64,000 bases of DNA from Streptomyces corynorhini (GCF_003346515.1 NZ_QQNA01000119.1:1-64000), one strand, 5' to 3'. Counted from the first letter of the stretch, positions 44,424 to 53,887 are shown. Notes: generated from the sequence alone by a model not told the origin. Numbers and translations: made by a program.

Positions 44424-45670
44424 GACCGACCGCTGGTTGCCGCCAGGCCCCCGTTGTCCAGCCAGTCCAGCAGCGTCTGCTCCTGGCGGTACAGAGCGTG
44501 TTCCGGGACGCTCCCGTCGGCCGTGATCGGGGCTTTGAAGAAGAACCCGAGCTGTTCCTGTACCCCGCGCTCCCCACGGCGTCGCGCCTCGCCCAGCAAC
44601 CGGACCAGCTCCAGTACCAGCGGCGCGGCCAGCACGGAATCCCGGCACAGGAAGTCGATCTTCATTTGCATGCGGCGGCCGAGGAAGCCGACGAGATCGA
44701 TGTTGTCCCACGCCTCCTTCTCGTCGCCGCGCGGCCGGTAGAACTCGATGCGTACCTGATGGTCCTCCACCGGGTAGCCGAGCACCGCGTCCAGTACCGA
44801 CTCCTTCGTGGCCATCTTGCTGGCCATCGAGTCGGGATCCTCCAACGCACGGCCGTCGCGATTGCCCAGCAGGTTGGTGGAGTACCAGCCCTCCACTCTC
44901 AGCGCCCGCGAGCGCAGCGCGGGGGCGAGCACCGTCTTCACCATCGTCTGCCCGGTCTTGCCGTCCTTGCCGGCGATCGGCACACCCAGCCGCTCGGCCA
45001 GACGTACCAGCGCCGGTACGTCGGCCCCTGAGCTGGGAGTGAAGTTGAGGTACGGCATGCCTTCCCGCAGGGCCGCGTAGGCATACAGCATCGCGGGAGT
45101 GAGCGCCTCGTCACCCGCGTCCAGGGCCGTCTCGAACGCCTCGGGCGAGGCGAGGGCCGGCGAAGCGGGGTCCGGCAGCCGCTCGGTCGAGGCGAGGTTG
45201 ACCACGACCACCGTGTCGAGGCCCTGCTCATCCCGGAAGCGCCGCAGGTCCTCCCGGATATGTTCGGTGCGCTCGCGCGGGCTGTCGAACGGTACGACAT
45301 TGGCGCCGGTCACCGCGCGGCAGTAGTCGGGGTCCCCCACCGCCGGCCACGGGCTCAGCCGCTGCAACTGGGGAGCGGCCGCCTCGATCTGGGCCGGTTC
45401 AAGAACGCGGTGCAGGTGAGCGGCTTTGGCGAGGTCGTCGGCCGAGAGGTCCCAACCGCCGAACACCAGTTCCTCGTAGGGCACCAGGTCGGTACGCGAC
45501 GCCAGCGGCAAGCCGTCGCGCCCGCATATGCCGAGCTTGAGCAGCTCCACCCCGGCCACGGCGGTGGTCGCGACCGCCCCGCCGAGCCCCACGATGGCGG
45601 CGCCCAGCCGGCCGGTCGACGGTTTCCTGTTCTCCTGCCGAGCGGATCGGGCCTCGGTCGGTCCGTGCAT
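44420..45670 (-). CDS. myo-Inositol-1-phosphate synthase
   Basis: Converts glucose 6-phosphate to inositol 1-phosphate with NAD+, the first step to any inositol-derived compound. The 416-residue chain shows the NAD site LGAAIVGLGGAVATTAVAG, the conserved NFTPSSGAD, AGKDGKTGQTMVKTVLAP, YSTNLLGNRDGRAL and SKMATKESVLDAVLG. It is not the short Ino1 type (beginning VRVAIVGVGNCA) that actinobacteria use for mycothiol, so it is probably a dedicated second copy. I choose ATG 45670 because GGAG lies six bases upstream; the in-frame ATG 45691 lacks this. It is the first gene of the nine-gene operon, overlapping the next by four bases. Confidence 0.92.
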   Translation of the reverse strand: MHGPTEARSARQENRKPSTGRLGAAIVGLGGAVATTAVAGVELLKLGICGRDGLPLASRTDLVPYEELVFGGWDLSADDLAKAAHLHRVLEPAQIEAAAPQLQRLSPWPAVGDPDYCRAVTGANVVPFDSPRERTEHIREDLRRFRDEQGLDTVVVVNLASTERLPDPASPALASPEAFETALDAGDEALTPAMLYAYAALREGMPYLNFTPSSGADVPALVRLAERLGVPIAGKDGKTGQTMVKTVLAPALRSRALRVEGWYSTNLLGNRDGRALEDPDSMASKMATKESVLDAVLGYPVEDHQVRIEFYRPRGDEKEAWDNIDLVGFLGRRMQMKIDFLCRDSVLAAPLVLELVRLLGEARRRGERGVQEQLGFFFKAPITADGSVPEHALYRQEQTLLDWLDNGGLAATSGRS

Positions 45671-45690
45671 CGCGTTCTCCGTTCGCCTCA

Positions 45691-45717
45691 TCCGCGGGAC
45701 ACCGTGGCGCCCGCGGA
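45691..45717 (-). promoter_or_regulatory. Hairpin just before the operon's first gene
   Basis: TCCGCGGG (45691-45698) and CCCGCGGA (45710-45717) form a perfect 8-bp inverted repeat with an 11-base spacer, ending 20 bases before the synthase start codon and just upstream of its ribosome-binding site. It could be a protein operator or an RNA leader hairpin. Confidence 0.4.
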
Positions 45718-46285
45718 TGAGCGGGTAGCGCCAACGATCCTGCGCGGTCGGTAAGGACTGCTCGCGCGGCCTTCGGGTTCACCGCGGCGACGCGTCCCAG
45801 TTTTCGCGCGACCGCCGAAAGCCGCACGCGCGGAGAAGACCACACGTTTGGAACGTTTCATCCTCGTCCTGCGGTGGTGGCGGCGCACGCAGCCGTGCCT
45901 GGCCGCGCACCCGCCGTCGTACAGTGCCCGGCCGACGGGTAACCAGTTGGGTGATTTCCGCTCCGCGGACCGCGCCCCTGGTGCCCGTCCGTCCTGCCTC
46001 AGCCTCGATCCGTCGCCGCATTCCGGACCCGGCAGCCGGCCCGTCCCCCGGCATCAACCGGAGATTCCGGCCGATGGGCCCTGTCCCCTCATCGGGGCAC
46101 CGCTGATCGGGGTCCCGCGCGGGAAACAACGCTGAGATTGATCACGGGCTTGGGCTGAGGGCTCTGGCCATCGGCTCGGCCGATCGAGGGGGCGTTACGC
46201 CGGGTGATGCTGTGAGTGGCTTCTGCTATCGGCCTGGGGCAGGCTCGGGACGGGGTTTCTCCCTGTGGGAGCGAAAGGACGCGGA
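45718..46285. other. Control region and unassigned stretch
   Basis: This holds the presumed promoter of the nine-gene operon but no clear -35/-10 pair. Near 45843-45862 ACGTTT occurs twice, ten bases apart, on the plus strand. No gene is supported; a 66-codon minus-strand frame (45888-45688) lacks a ribosome-binding site. Confidence 0.4.
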
Positions 46286-46375
46286 ATGCCGACGTGTGCG
46301 ACACGAGACGGTGTCGAGATCTTCTACAAGGACTGGGGCCAGGGGCGCCCGGTGGTGTTCCTCCACGGTTGGCCG
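46286..46375 (+). pseudogene. Alpha/beta hydrolase (non-haem chloroperoxidase type), first 30 codons only
   Basis: A normal start with GAAAGGAC upstream, then [18 protein letters not shown] and [12 protein letters not shown], the N-terminal strand and oxyanion HGWP of this family. Protein similarity stops at about 46375, where unrelated sequence begins. Confidence 0.65.
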
Positions 46376-46629
46376 GAAGTGACCGGCTGCCCGCGCCGCC
46401 CCTCACGGGCGCGGTGCGGGCCGGCAGCCCGTCGGCTCGCCTCGCACCCCCTGACGAGGCTCCGCGCACGGACCGGCGGGCACACGGATCAGCAGATCTG
46501 CGCGGGCCGCCGTCTCGCCAGGTGCCGTTGACGAACAGCGCGGGCGCGGAGCCCCGGTCGCACGACGTGGATCTGATGCGTCTGGCCCTGAGTGACGTCG
46601 AAGTTCACCTTCTGGCGCGAGTAGCCTCC

Positions 46630-46805
46630 ATGACCACGATGAAGTCCGTGCTGACGGGCGCCCAGAGCCGCATCGACGTGGCGGACGTCGCACGCCCCGT
46701 GCCCGGACCCAAGGACGTGCTGATGCGGATCCGCGCCTGCGGCATCTGCGGCACCGATACTTTCTTCCTCCACCTCGGCGGCATGCCGACCGGTCCCGAC
46801 GGCTC
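46630..46805 (+). pseudogene. Zinc-dependent alcohol dehydrogenase, N-terminal fragment
   Basis: Fifty-eight codons reading MKSVLTGAQSRIDVADVARP, then VLMRIRACGICGTDTFFLHL and GGMPTGPDG, the start of a medium-chain dehydrogenase with the catalytic-zinc Cys. The GHE motif and the Rossmann domain are gone. Confidence 0.65.
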
Positions 46806-46809
46806 GACA

Positions 46810-46910
46810 CGTTCGGGCACGGGCGGATGCCGGAGCCGAAGGCCATGTGGCGGCCGGGCGCCGCGGGTGACGTCGAGCCGGTCGGGCCCGGGAAAGCCGA
46901 CGGCGACGGC
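46810..46910 (-). pseudogene. Cytochrome P450 haem-region scrap
   Basis: On the minus strand the frames read FPGPDRLDVTRGA and then, shifted, HMAFGSGIRPC, which resembles the ERR-pair-to-haem segment of a P450 (FPxPDxLDxxR...HxAFGxGIHxC). Only about 30 codons remain and the reading needs a frameshift. Confidence 0.4.
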
Positions 46911-47160
46911 CAGGGCTCGCGCGAGGAACGCACCGGGCGTGCCCCCGCCCGCACTGCTTCCGCGCTCTCCGCGCCGGGCTGCGACCCGTCGAGTCCCGAG
47001 GAGAACCGCGCGGCGCTCTCGTCGATAAAACGTCGATAAAACGCTGTCCGGCAGGTGATCCTCGCCGTTCGGCATTTCAACTGCCGATGCACGGAGAGGT
47101 ACGGAGGTGTCTCCTGCGCCTCGGCCTCGGCCGCTCTCATGGAGCGGACGGCCCTGGGGC

Positions 47161-47421
47161 TCAGACCGCGAGTGACGGTACGGCTTCGCAGTGGCCTCCG
47201 CCACGGCGCTGGGCTCGATCCGGCTGGTCCACTGCCAGCAGGCGGTCCGCGCGCGCGAGGGCGTCTTCGACGGAGCGAGTCCCGGTGATCACACACAACG
47301 TGTAGGCCACGTCGTCCAGCGCGCGCCGTCCGGCCGCTGTGTCGTCCTCGTGCGCCCGGATGCGTGCCTCCGCGTAGCGGGACAGCAGCACGCGGAGGAT
47401 CTGCGGGCGCGGGACAACCAT
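47161..47421 (-). CDS. DUF5133-family small protein
   Basis: An 86-residue protein, apparently intact. The core PQILRVLLSRYAEARIRA and RRALDDVAYTLCVITGTRSV matches the DUF5133 family of streptomycetes, whose function is unknown to me. ATG 47421 has AGGAGG six bases upstream, a very good site. The last 20 residues are basic. It lies downstream of the transketolase gene on the same strand, with a strong terminator between. Confidence 0.8.
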   Translation of the reverse strand: MVVPRPQILRVLLSRYAEARIRAHEDDTAAGRRALDDVAYTLCVITGTRSVEDALARADRLLAVDQPDRAQRRGGGHCEAVPSLAV

Positions 47422-47483
47422 GTACGGCCTCCTGGTTTCTGATGGGACAGCTTGCTCCCCGGGTACCCCACCGCACGCGGGCC

Positions 47484-47515
47484 ATGCGCGGGCACCTCAA
47501 CGGGTGCCCGCGCAT
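47484..47515 (-). terminator. Strong terminator after the transketolase gene
   Basis: A perfect 13-bp inverted repeat (47484-47496 with 47503-47515) and a 6-base loop, 45 bases beyond the tkt stop on the minus strand. It separates tkt from DUF5133. Confidence 0.8.
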
Positions 47516-47560
47516 CGGGCGGATGACGAAGAGTTCTCGGCCGAGCCCCCGCGGTGTGGG

Positions 47561-49774
47561 TCAGGGCCGGTCGCCCGTACCCGCTTCGGTGGCGGCTGAC
47601 GTCTGCTGCCGGCCGCCGGGCCGTGGTGGCTGTCGGGTGTCGTGGATGCTGTCACGGGCGGCTTCGGCAATGGCCCCAGGGGTGATACCGAACTCCGTGT
47701 ACAGGCGCTCGTAGTCGGCGGAGGCGCCGTAGTGCTCCAGGCCGACGATCCGGCCGGCGTCGCCGACCACGTCGCGCCAGCCCTGCCCGACGGCGGCCTC
47801 CACGCTCACGCGGGCACGTACGGAAGGCGGCAGGACCTCGTCCCGGTACTCCTGGGACTGCGCGGCGAACCACTCCCGGCAGGGCATCGACACCACGCGT
47901 ACGGCGAGCCCGTCGGCCGTCAGCGACGTGCGGGCGTCCAGGGCGAGGTGGACCTCGGAGCCGGTCGCGATCAGGATGACGTCGGGCACCACACCGTCCG
48001 CGGCGTCGGCGAGGACGTACCCGCCCCTGGCCGCGTGCCTCGCGGGCGCGTGATCTCCGCTGTCGCGGTCCAGGACGGGCAGGTTCTGCCGGCTCAGGAT
48101 CAGCCCGGCGGGCCGGTCATGGTGTTCGAGGACGGTGCGCCAGCAGGCCGCGGTCTCGTTGGCGTCGGCGGGGCGTACCACGTCGAGGCCGGGGATGGCC
48201 CTCAGCGCGGCGAGGTGTTCGACGGGTTGGTGGGTGGGGCCGTCCTCGCCCAGGCCGATGGAGTCATGGGTCCAGACGTAGGTGGCCGGCAGCTTCATGA
48301 GTGCCGCCAGGCGCAGCGCGGGGCGCATGTAGTCGGAGAAGGTCAGGAAGGTGCCGCCGTACGGGCGGGTGAGGCTCTGCAGCGCGACGCCGTTGAGGAT
48401 CGCGCCCATGGCGTGCTCTCGGATGCCGAAGTGCAGGGTGCGCCCATAGGGACCGCCCTTGTAGTCCCTGGTCTGACGGTCGGCCGGCACGAAGGACGGT
48501 TCCCCGTCCATGGTGGTGTTGTTGCTCCCGGCGAGGTCGGCGGAACCGCCCCACAGTTCCGGGAGGACGGGCGCGAGCGCGCTGAGGATCTTGCCCGAGG
48601 CGGCGCGGGTGGCCATTCCCCTGCTGTCGGCCGGGAAAACGGGAAGGGCGTCCTCCCAGCCGTCGGGCAGGCGCTGATCGCGCAGACGGTCCAGGAGAAC
48701 GGCGCGCCGCGGGTGCGCGGTGCGCCAGGCCGCGAAGTCCTCGTCCCAGGCGGTGCGTGCCCGGCGTCCTCGGTCGCGGACCGCGCGGGTCCGGGCCAGG
48801 ACCTCGTCCTCGACGGTGAAGTGCTGGCGCGGATCGAAGCCCAGCAGTGTCTTGGTGGCGGCGATCTCCTCCTCGCCCAGCGCGGAGCCGTGGGCCTTGC
48901 CGGTGTTCTGTTTGGTGGGGGCCGGCCATCCGATCAGGGTGCGCAGCATGATCAGGGAGGGCTTGCCGGTCTCGTTCCTGGCCGCGCGCACGGCGGCCAG
49001 GAGCGCGTCGACATCCTCGACGTACTCGCCGGTGAGCGTCCAGTCGACGGTCTGTACGTGCCAGCCGTAGGCGGCGTACCGGGCCGGGACGTCCTCGCTG
49101 AAGGCGATATCGGTGTCGTCCTCGATCGAGATGTGGTTGGAGTCGTAGAAGACGGTGAGATCGCCGAGTTCCTGGTGGCCTGCCAGGGAAGCGGCCTCCC
49201 CGGTGATGCCCTCCATCATGTCCCCGTCGGAGGCGATGACGTAGACGTGGTGGTCGAAGGGGCTGGTGCCCGGTTCGGCCTCCGGGTCGAGCAGCCCGCG
49301 TTCGCGGCGGGCCGCCATCGCCATCCCCACCGCGCTGGCCAAGCCCTGCCCCAGCGGTCCGGTGGTGATCTCCACACCTCGGGTGTGGCGGTGCTCGGGG
49401 TGCCCGGGGGTGGCCGAGCCCCAGGTCCGGTACGCCTCCAGGTCCGACAGCTCCAGGCCGTAGCCGGCCAGGTAGAGCTGGATGTAGAGGGTCAGGCTGG
49501 AGTGCCCGCAGGAGAGTACGAACCGGTCGCGCCCCAGCCACCGGTCGTCGTCCGGATCGTGGCGCATGACGTTCTGGAACAGGAGGTACGCCAGAGGGGC
49601 CAGGCTCATCGCCGTCCCCGGGTGACCGTTGCCGACCTTCTGCACCGCGTCGGCCGCCAACAGCCGTACGGTGTCCACGGCCCGTACGTCCACCTCGTCC
49701 CACCCCGCGCGCTCCGCCACCGGGCTCGCCACGGACCTGTCGCGCCGCCCCGTTGCCGGTTGCTCGTCTGTCAT
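47561..49774 (-). CDS. tkt: Transketolase
   Basis: Thiamine-diphosphate enzyme of the non-oxidative pentose phosphate pathway; 737 residues, slightly long because of N- and C-terminal tails. Motifs: [18 protein letters not shown], the ThDP GDG motif in [20 protein letters not shown], the pyrimidine-domain Glu in [15 protein letters not shown] and [15 protein letters not shown] 49774 has AAGGAG seven bases upstream. It is 106 bases downstream of the transaldolase gene, on the same strand, forming a small pentose-phosphate operon. It is probably a second tkt copy. Confidence 0.95.
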   Translation of the reverse strand: MTDEQPATGRRDRSVASPVAERAGWDEVDVRAVDTVRLLAADAVQKVGNGHPGTAMSLAPLAYLLFQNVMRHDPDDDRWLGRDRFVLSCGHSSLTLYIQLYLAGYGLELSDLEAYRTWGSATPGHPEHRHTRGVEITTGPLGQGLASAVGMAMAARRERGLLDPEAEPGTSPFDHHVYVIASDGDMMEGITGEAASLAGHQELGDLTVFYDSNHISIEDDTDIAFSEDVPARYAAYGWHVQTVDWTLTGEYVEDVDALLAAVRAARNETGKPSLIMLRTLIGWPAPTKQNTGKAHGSALGEEEIAATKTLLGFDPRQHFTVEDEVLARTRAVRDRGRRARTAWDEDFAAWRTAHPRRAVLLDRLRDQRLPDGWEDALPVFPADSRGMATRAASGKILSALAPVLPELWGGSADLAGSNNTTMDGEPSFVPADRQTRDYKGGPYGRTLHFGIREHAMGAILNGVALQSLTRPYGGTFLTFSDYMRPALRLAALMKLPATYVWTHDSIGLGEDGPTHQPVEHLAALRAIPGLDVVRPADANETAACWRTVLEHHDRPAGLILSRQNLPVLDRDSGDHAPARHAARGGYVLADAADGVVPDVILIATGSEVHLALDARTSLTADGLAVRVVSMPCREWFAAQSQEYRDEVLPPSVRARVSVEAAVGQGWRDVVGDAGRIVGLEHYGASADYERLYTEFGITPGAIAEAARDSIHDTRQPPRPGGRQQTSAATEAGTGDRP

Positions 49775-49880
49775 GCCGTTGCTCCTTCGTCAAGCCGACG
49801 GGCGGATGCTGCGGGCCGCCTGTCGACGGGATGCGGCTCCGCTGCCGTGTGAGTGGTGATGGGCGTGAGCATGGCCGGCG

Positions 49881-51533
49881 TCACTGTTCGGGCGCGGGCC
49901 GGGAACGCAGTGCGCGGGCAGCCGCAGCGGAGCGCAGTTCCTCCAGGGTGGCGCTCTGCTGCTCGGCGCGTTCCAGCAGTGTGTCCAGGCGGTCGGCGTC
50001 CAGGCGCTCGTCGGAGTCGGCCAGCACGCGGAGAGTCCTCCAGCAGGCCGCCTTGCCCAGGACGCCCAGCAGCAGGGTCTCCGCCTCCAGGAGATCGCTG
50101 AGCGGGGAGCGGGAGAGGAGACGCCCGTTGGACTTGAGGCGGCTCGCCTTTTCCGCGAGCCGGCCCAGGGCGGCCTTGGAGTTCCTGGTGTCCACACCCA
50201 GGTCCGCCATGGTCCGGGCCAGCGCGTCACGGTCCTCCTCGACCTGCCGGGCCAGTTCGGCCAGCGCCGCGCCCCCCTCCGCGTCCGTACGTGCCTTGGC
50301 GGCCCGCCGGAACAGTTCCAGGCCCCCGGTGGCGCCGGAGTAGTGGTCGTTGAGGTAGGTCGCCAGCAGATCGGCACTCTCCTGGCTCCCACTGCCGGCG
50401 TCGGAGGTGGCGGCCTCCGCGTGCATTTCGCGGTCCACCGACTCACCCAGCTCCCTCCAGCTGTCCTCGAACTTGGTCAGTCCTTCGCGCTCCAGCGTGT
50501 CGGTGACGTCGCTGAAGTCGACGCCGATGTCTTCCAGCGCCGCCAGGTGGGCGGCGGCGGCCGCGAAGTCGTCGGCTGCCGGGGCGTGGGCGGAGAGGGC
50601 GCCGTGGTCGGCGAACGCGGCCAGGGTGGCGCCGGGCATGGTGTTCACCGTGCCCGCGATGACGAGTTCGCCGACGTACATCGTGTCGGGATAGGACGGG
50701 TCCTTGACCCCGGTGGACGCCCACAGAGGGCGCTGGGTACGGGCTCCGGCCGTGGCGAGGCGCTGCCAGCGGGGGTCCGCGACCGTCTGCTCGTACGCCT
50801 GGTAGGCCAGTCGGGCGTTGGCAATCGCGGCCTTGCCCTTGAGCGCCTGGGCCTCGGGGGTGCCGATCGCCTTGAGCCGACGGTCGACTTCGGTGTCGAC
50901 GCGGGAGACGAAGAACGAGGCGACCGAGTGGATCTTCGTCAGATCGCGTCCCGCGGCGAGGGCCCGCTCCAGACCGGTCTGATAGGCGTCCATCACCTCG
51001 CGGTAGCGCTCCAGGGAGAAGACCAGCGTGACGTTGACGCTGATGCCCTCGGCGATGACGGCCGTGATCGCCCGCAGGCCCCTGCGGGTGGCCGGGATCT
51101 TGATGAACAGGTTCGGCCGGTCGACCGCGTCCCAGAGCTTGCGGGCCACGGCGATGGTGGCGTCGGCATCCTGCGCCAGCCGGGGGTCGACCTCGATGGA
51201 GACCCGGCCGTCGATGCCGCCGGTGCGCGCGTAGACGGGACCGAAGACGTCACAGCCCGTCCGCACGTCATCGGTGGTCAGGGCGAACACCGCGTCATCG
51301 ACGCTGCTTCCCTCGTCGCCCAGCCGGCGTAGCTGCTTGTTGTAGCGATCCCCCTTGGACAGCGCGGAGGCGAAAATCGTGGGATTGGTGGTGACCCCCA
51401 CGACGCGGTTGTCCGTGATCAGCTTCTTGAGCTGCCCACCTGCCAGCAGCTCGCGGGACAGGTCGTCCAGCCAGACCGACACCCCCGCGGCGGACAGAGC
51501 GGCAAGCGGGCCCGAGTCGGCGGAAACAGACAT
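49881..51533 (-). CDS. tal: Transaldolase fused to a C-terminal helical-bundle domain
   Basis: Residues 1-372 are a complete transaldolase of the Tal-B type with [27 protein letters not shown] and the Schiff-base Lys145 in [12 protein letters not shown]. From about residue 385 a second domain of 165 residues begins: [20 protein letters not shown], then [37 protein letters not shown] and [16 protein letters not shown]. It is all-helical, looks like a ferritin-like four-helix protein and, as I recall, normally occurs as a separate actinobacterial protein. The frame is continuous across the join. ATG 51533 has GGAGG six bases upstream. Usual transaldolases end near 375 residues. Confidence 0.92.
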   Translation of the reverse strand: MSVSADSGPLAALSAAGVSVWLDDLSRELLAGGQLKKLITDNRVVGVTTNPTIFASALSKGDRYNKQLRRLGDEGSSVDDAVFALTTDDVRTGCDVFGPVYARTGGIDGRVSIEVDPRLAQDADATIAVARKLWDAVDRPNLFIKIPATRRGLRAITAVIAEGISVNVTLVFSLERYREVMDAYQTGLERALAAGRDLTKIHSVASFFVSRVDTEVDRRLKAIGTPEAQALKGKAAIANARLAYQAYEQTVADPRWQRLATAGARTQRPLWASTGVKDPSYPDTMYVGELVIAGTVNTMPGATLAAFADHGALSAHAPAADDFAAAAAHLAALEDIGVDFSDVTDTLEREGLTKFEDSWRELGESVDREMHAEAATSDAGSGSQESADLLATYLNDHYSGATGGLELFRRAAKARTDAEGGAALAELARQVEEDRDALARTMADLGVDTRNSKAALGRLAEKASRLKSNGRLLSRSPLSDLLEAETLLLGVLGKAACWRTLRVLADSDERLDADRLDTLLERAEQQSATLEELRSAAAARALRSRPAPEQ

Positions 51534-52169
51534 GCGAAACCTCCAGAACAGTGCGGAACCGCCCGCACCGAGGATGTTTTCGCCCGGCGGGCGAAACTGC
51601 TGGCGGCGGCACTCGGCACGGTGGTTCCCTGTCCCCCTGCCCGAATCGCCCTCCGGCAAGCGCATTAACCTAAACGGCGGGGCGTTGGGCTACTGGATGG
51701 CGCAATCGCCGGAGAACGCGACGGGCCGCCGCCGCAACGGACAGCACAGACGGCCTCCCTTGCCCACCCGCATGCCGTCCCACAGCGTTCTCCCCGCTCT
51801 GCGCCCGCGCGTCACATGCCGCAAGGTGGGGGAGCGGGCCCGACATCGAGGCCGACCGCACACGGGCTTCACTCCGGCTCCGGGAGCGGTCGCGTACCGG
51901 GCGGGCGAGGCACGGCACCGACTGCCAGAACCTGGAGGAGACGCCTACGGCCTTCACGCCCCGGACCCTCGCCGTCAACGCCGCGCACCTCGCGCGGCTC
52001 CTGGCCGGGGCGCCCGATCCACTGGGCTGTGCGAGCCCGGTGTACTCCCTGCCCGGTGTACTCCCCGCCCGGTGTGGGAGACGGACGTTCGGGCAGGCGG
52101 GAGCGAAGCCGTGCCGCACCCAAAAAGGGGCGGTACGGGACAGCACGACGAAAGAAGGACGTGAGTCTC
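51534..52169. other. Intergenic stretch with a 16-bp tandem repeat
   Basis: No gene seen. The presumed transaldolase promoter is on the minus strand (TTTAGGTTAATGCG around 51663-51677). At 52035-52066 the unit GCCCGGTGTACTCCCT/C is present twice, with a partial third copy. Confidence 0.45.
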
Positions 52170-52703
52170 ATGCGCGTGGCATTCCTCGTAGCGCCCGAGG
52201 GCGTGGAGCAGGTCGAGTTGACCGAGCCGTGGAGGGCCGTGGTCGACGCGGGCGGAGAGCCGACTCTGGTCTCCACCGCCGAGGGGGAGATCCAGGCGTT
52301 CCACCACCTCGACAAGGCGGACACCTTCCCCGTCGACCGGAAGGTTTCCCAGGCCGGCGCGGCGGACTACGACGCGCTGGTGCTCCCCGGGGGCGTTGCC
52401 AACCCGGACGCGCTGCGGACGGACGGGGCGGCCGTCGCCTTCGTCAAGGGCTTCTTCCAGGCAGGCAAGCCGGTGGCGGCGATCTGTCACGCGCCCTGGA
52501 CGCTGATCGAGGCCGATGTGGTGCGCGGCAGGACGCTGACGTCCTGGCCCTCCCTGCGAACGGACCTCCGTAACGCCGGTGCCACCTGGGTCGACGAACA
52601 GGTCAAGATCTGTACGGCCGCTCCCAGCACCCTGATCACCAGCCGCAAGCCGGACGACCTCAGCGCCTTCTCCCACGCGTTCCTCAAGGAGTTCGGCGCC
52701 TGA
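52170..52703 (+). CDS. DJ-1/PfpI-family type 1 glutamine amidotransferase-like protein
   Basis: A 177-residue cytoplasmic protein. The nucleophile elbow Cys106 is in VAAICHAPWTLIEADVVRG, the acidic partner strand is DYDALVLPGGVANPD and the end is SRKPDDLSAFSHAFLKEF. This subgroup (YhbO/PfpI-like) is linked to stress, deglycation or chaperone activity. GAAGGA lies ten bases before ATG 52170; GTG 52161 in frame is too close to it. Confidence 0.9.
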   Translation: MRVAFLVAPEGVEQVELTEPWRAVVDAGGEPTLVSTAEGEIQAFHHLDKADTFPVDRKVSQAGAADYDALVLPGGVANPDALRTDGAAVAFVKGFFQAGKPVAAICHAPWTLIEADVVRGRTLTSWPSLRTDLRNAGATWVDEQVKICTAAPSTLITSRKPDDLSAFSHAFLKEFGA

Positions 52704-52713
52704 ACGCGGGACC

Positions 52714-52745
52714 CGGCCGGGGCGTTCCCGACGGAGCCCCGGCCG
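52714..52745 (+). terminator. Hairpin terminator after the DJ-1 gene
   Basis: CGGCCGGGGC (52714-52723) and GCCCCGGCCG (52736-52745) form a perfect 10-bp stem with a 12-base loop, 11 bases after the stop codon. Confidence 0.75.
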
Positions 52746-53085
52746 TCGGCACCTTCCCCCGGAACGAGTGCGGCGGGCCGGAGGACCGCACCCACGTCCG
52801 GTGACCTCACGCGGGGGGCGTCACCTCGTACGCGCCCCTCGCGCCGCACCCACCGAGGCGGCGAGGCGCGATGCGGCGCGAGCGGCCCTCTCCGGCGCGC
52901 CTGCCCCGGGACGGCGGGCTGGTTGGCCTTTCAAGAAAACACGAAGACGAATACGGCCGCGACGACTACGACGGTGATGACGCTCCCGAGGTCTTCGCCG
53001 CGGAACTGGACGACTACGCGGACGTTCCTGCCTTCGCCCGAGAAGGCGCCATGGGAAGAGCACGTGGTCCGTGGCCATCCGGGGG
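52746..53085. other. Unassigned stretch with a locally AT-richer block
   Basis: No gene supported. Bases 52924-52975 are AT-richer than the surroundings; on the minus strand they encode a run of hydrophobic residues (VITVVVVAAVFVFVF) at the end of an open frame, which might be the tail of a small membrane protein, but no start site is convincing. Confidence 0.35.
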
Positions 53086-53098
53086 TAGCGTGCTCGCC
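53086..53098 (+). promoter_or_regulatory. -10 element for a leaderless message
   Basis: TAGCGT (53086-53091) is seven bases before ATG 53099 and no ribosome-binding site is present. Confidence 0.5.
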
Positions 53099-53860
53099 AT
53101 GGACCTTCGCACCACTGTTGAGCGCGCTCAACGCCTCAAGCAACTGCACGCCGAGTACAAGCCGCTCGTGCTGCCGACCGTGTGGGATGTCTGGTCGGCG
53201 CGGACGGCGGCCGACGCCGGGTTCCCCGCGCTGACCATCGGCAGTCATCCGCTCGCCGACTCCCGGGGTGCCGACGACCACGAGGGGCAGACCTTCGAGG
53301 AGGTACTCGCCGCCGTCGGACCGATCATCGCGGCGGTCGACGTACCCGTCTCCGTGGACCTGGAGGCCGGGTACGGGCAGGAGCCCGCGGACCTCATCGC
53401 CGGGCTCACCGAGGTCGGCGGCGTCGGTCTCAACATCGAGGACACCGTCCACTCCGAGGGCGGCCGTGTGCGCAGCACGCAGGAGCACGCGCACTACATC
53501 GCCGGCCTGCGCGCGGCGGCCGACGATGCGGGGATCCCGGTCTGGGTCAACGGGCGCACCGACCTCTTCCTGCACGCCGAGAACGCCTCCGACGTCCTCG
53601 ACGAGGCGGTTGAGCGATTGCGGGCCATGGAACAGGCCGGTGCCGACAGTGTGTATCCGGTGCGTATCCAGGACGACGACGACCTGCTCACGGCCGTGAC
53701 CGGCGCTGTCGCCGTTCCCGTGAACTCCACGGCTCATCCCGTCAAGCACGATCTTGAGCGCTTCCGGCGTCTCGGAGTCGGCCGGATCACCTACGGGCCG
53801 CTGCTGCAACTCGCGATGACCGGTGCCATGAAGGACATGCTCGGGTCGTGGGCTCGCTGA
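53099..53860 (+). CDS. Isocitrate lyase/phosphoenolpyruvate mutase-family protein
   Basis: A 253-residue TIM-barrel lyase. Characteristic parts are LVLPTVWDVWSARTAADAGF, PVSVDLEAGYGQEP with the metal-binding Asp and Glu, VGLNIEDTVHSEGG and VWVNGRTDLFL. It lacks the KKCGH motif of true isocitrate lyases, so it belongs to the broad PEP mutase/oxaloacetate-hydrolase-like group whose members are often of unknown substrate. The start ATG 53099 is supported by the leaderless promoter and by homologue length. Confidence 0.9.
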   Translation: MDLRTTVERAQRLKQLHAEYKPLVLPTVWDVWSARTAADAGFPALTIGSHPLADSRGADDHEGQTFEEVLAAVGPIIAAVDVPVSVDLEAGYGQEPADLIAGLTEVGGVGLNIEDTVHSEGGRVRSTQEHAHYIAGLRAAADDAGIPVWVNGRTDLFLHAENASDVLDEAVERLRAMEQAGADSVYPVRIQDDDDLLTAVTGAVAVPVNSTAHPVKHDLERFRRLGVGRITYGPLLQLAMTGAMKDMLGSWAR

Positions 53861-53887
53861 AGCGTGACCGCTTCGCCTGACCGGTGC

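Noticed and set aside
35767..45670. Reading the nine-gene operon as a mycothiol cluster
   Set aside because: No MshC-type Cys ligase or MshD acetyltransferase is present, and mycothiol genes are normally dispersed; extra YcaO, methyltransferase and dehydrogenase genes do not fit.
35767..45670. Reading the operon as a YcaO-dependent RiPP cluster
   Set aside because: No precursor, no E1-like or TfuA partner, no protease or exporter in the operon.
45688..45888. A 66-codon minus-strand frame ending just before the MIPS gene, tempting as a precursor peptide for YcaO
   Set aside because: No ribosome-binding site, Arg-rich without leader/core character, and its overlap with ATG 45691 is moot because the better MIPS start is 45670.
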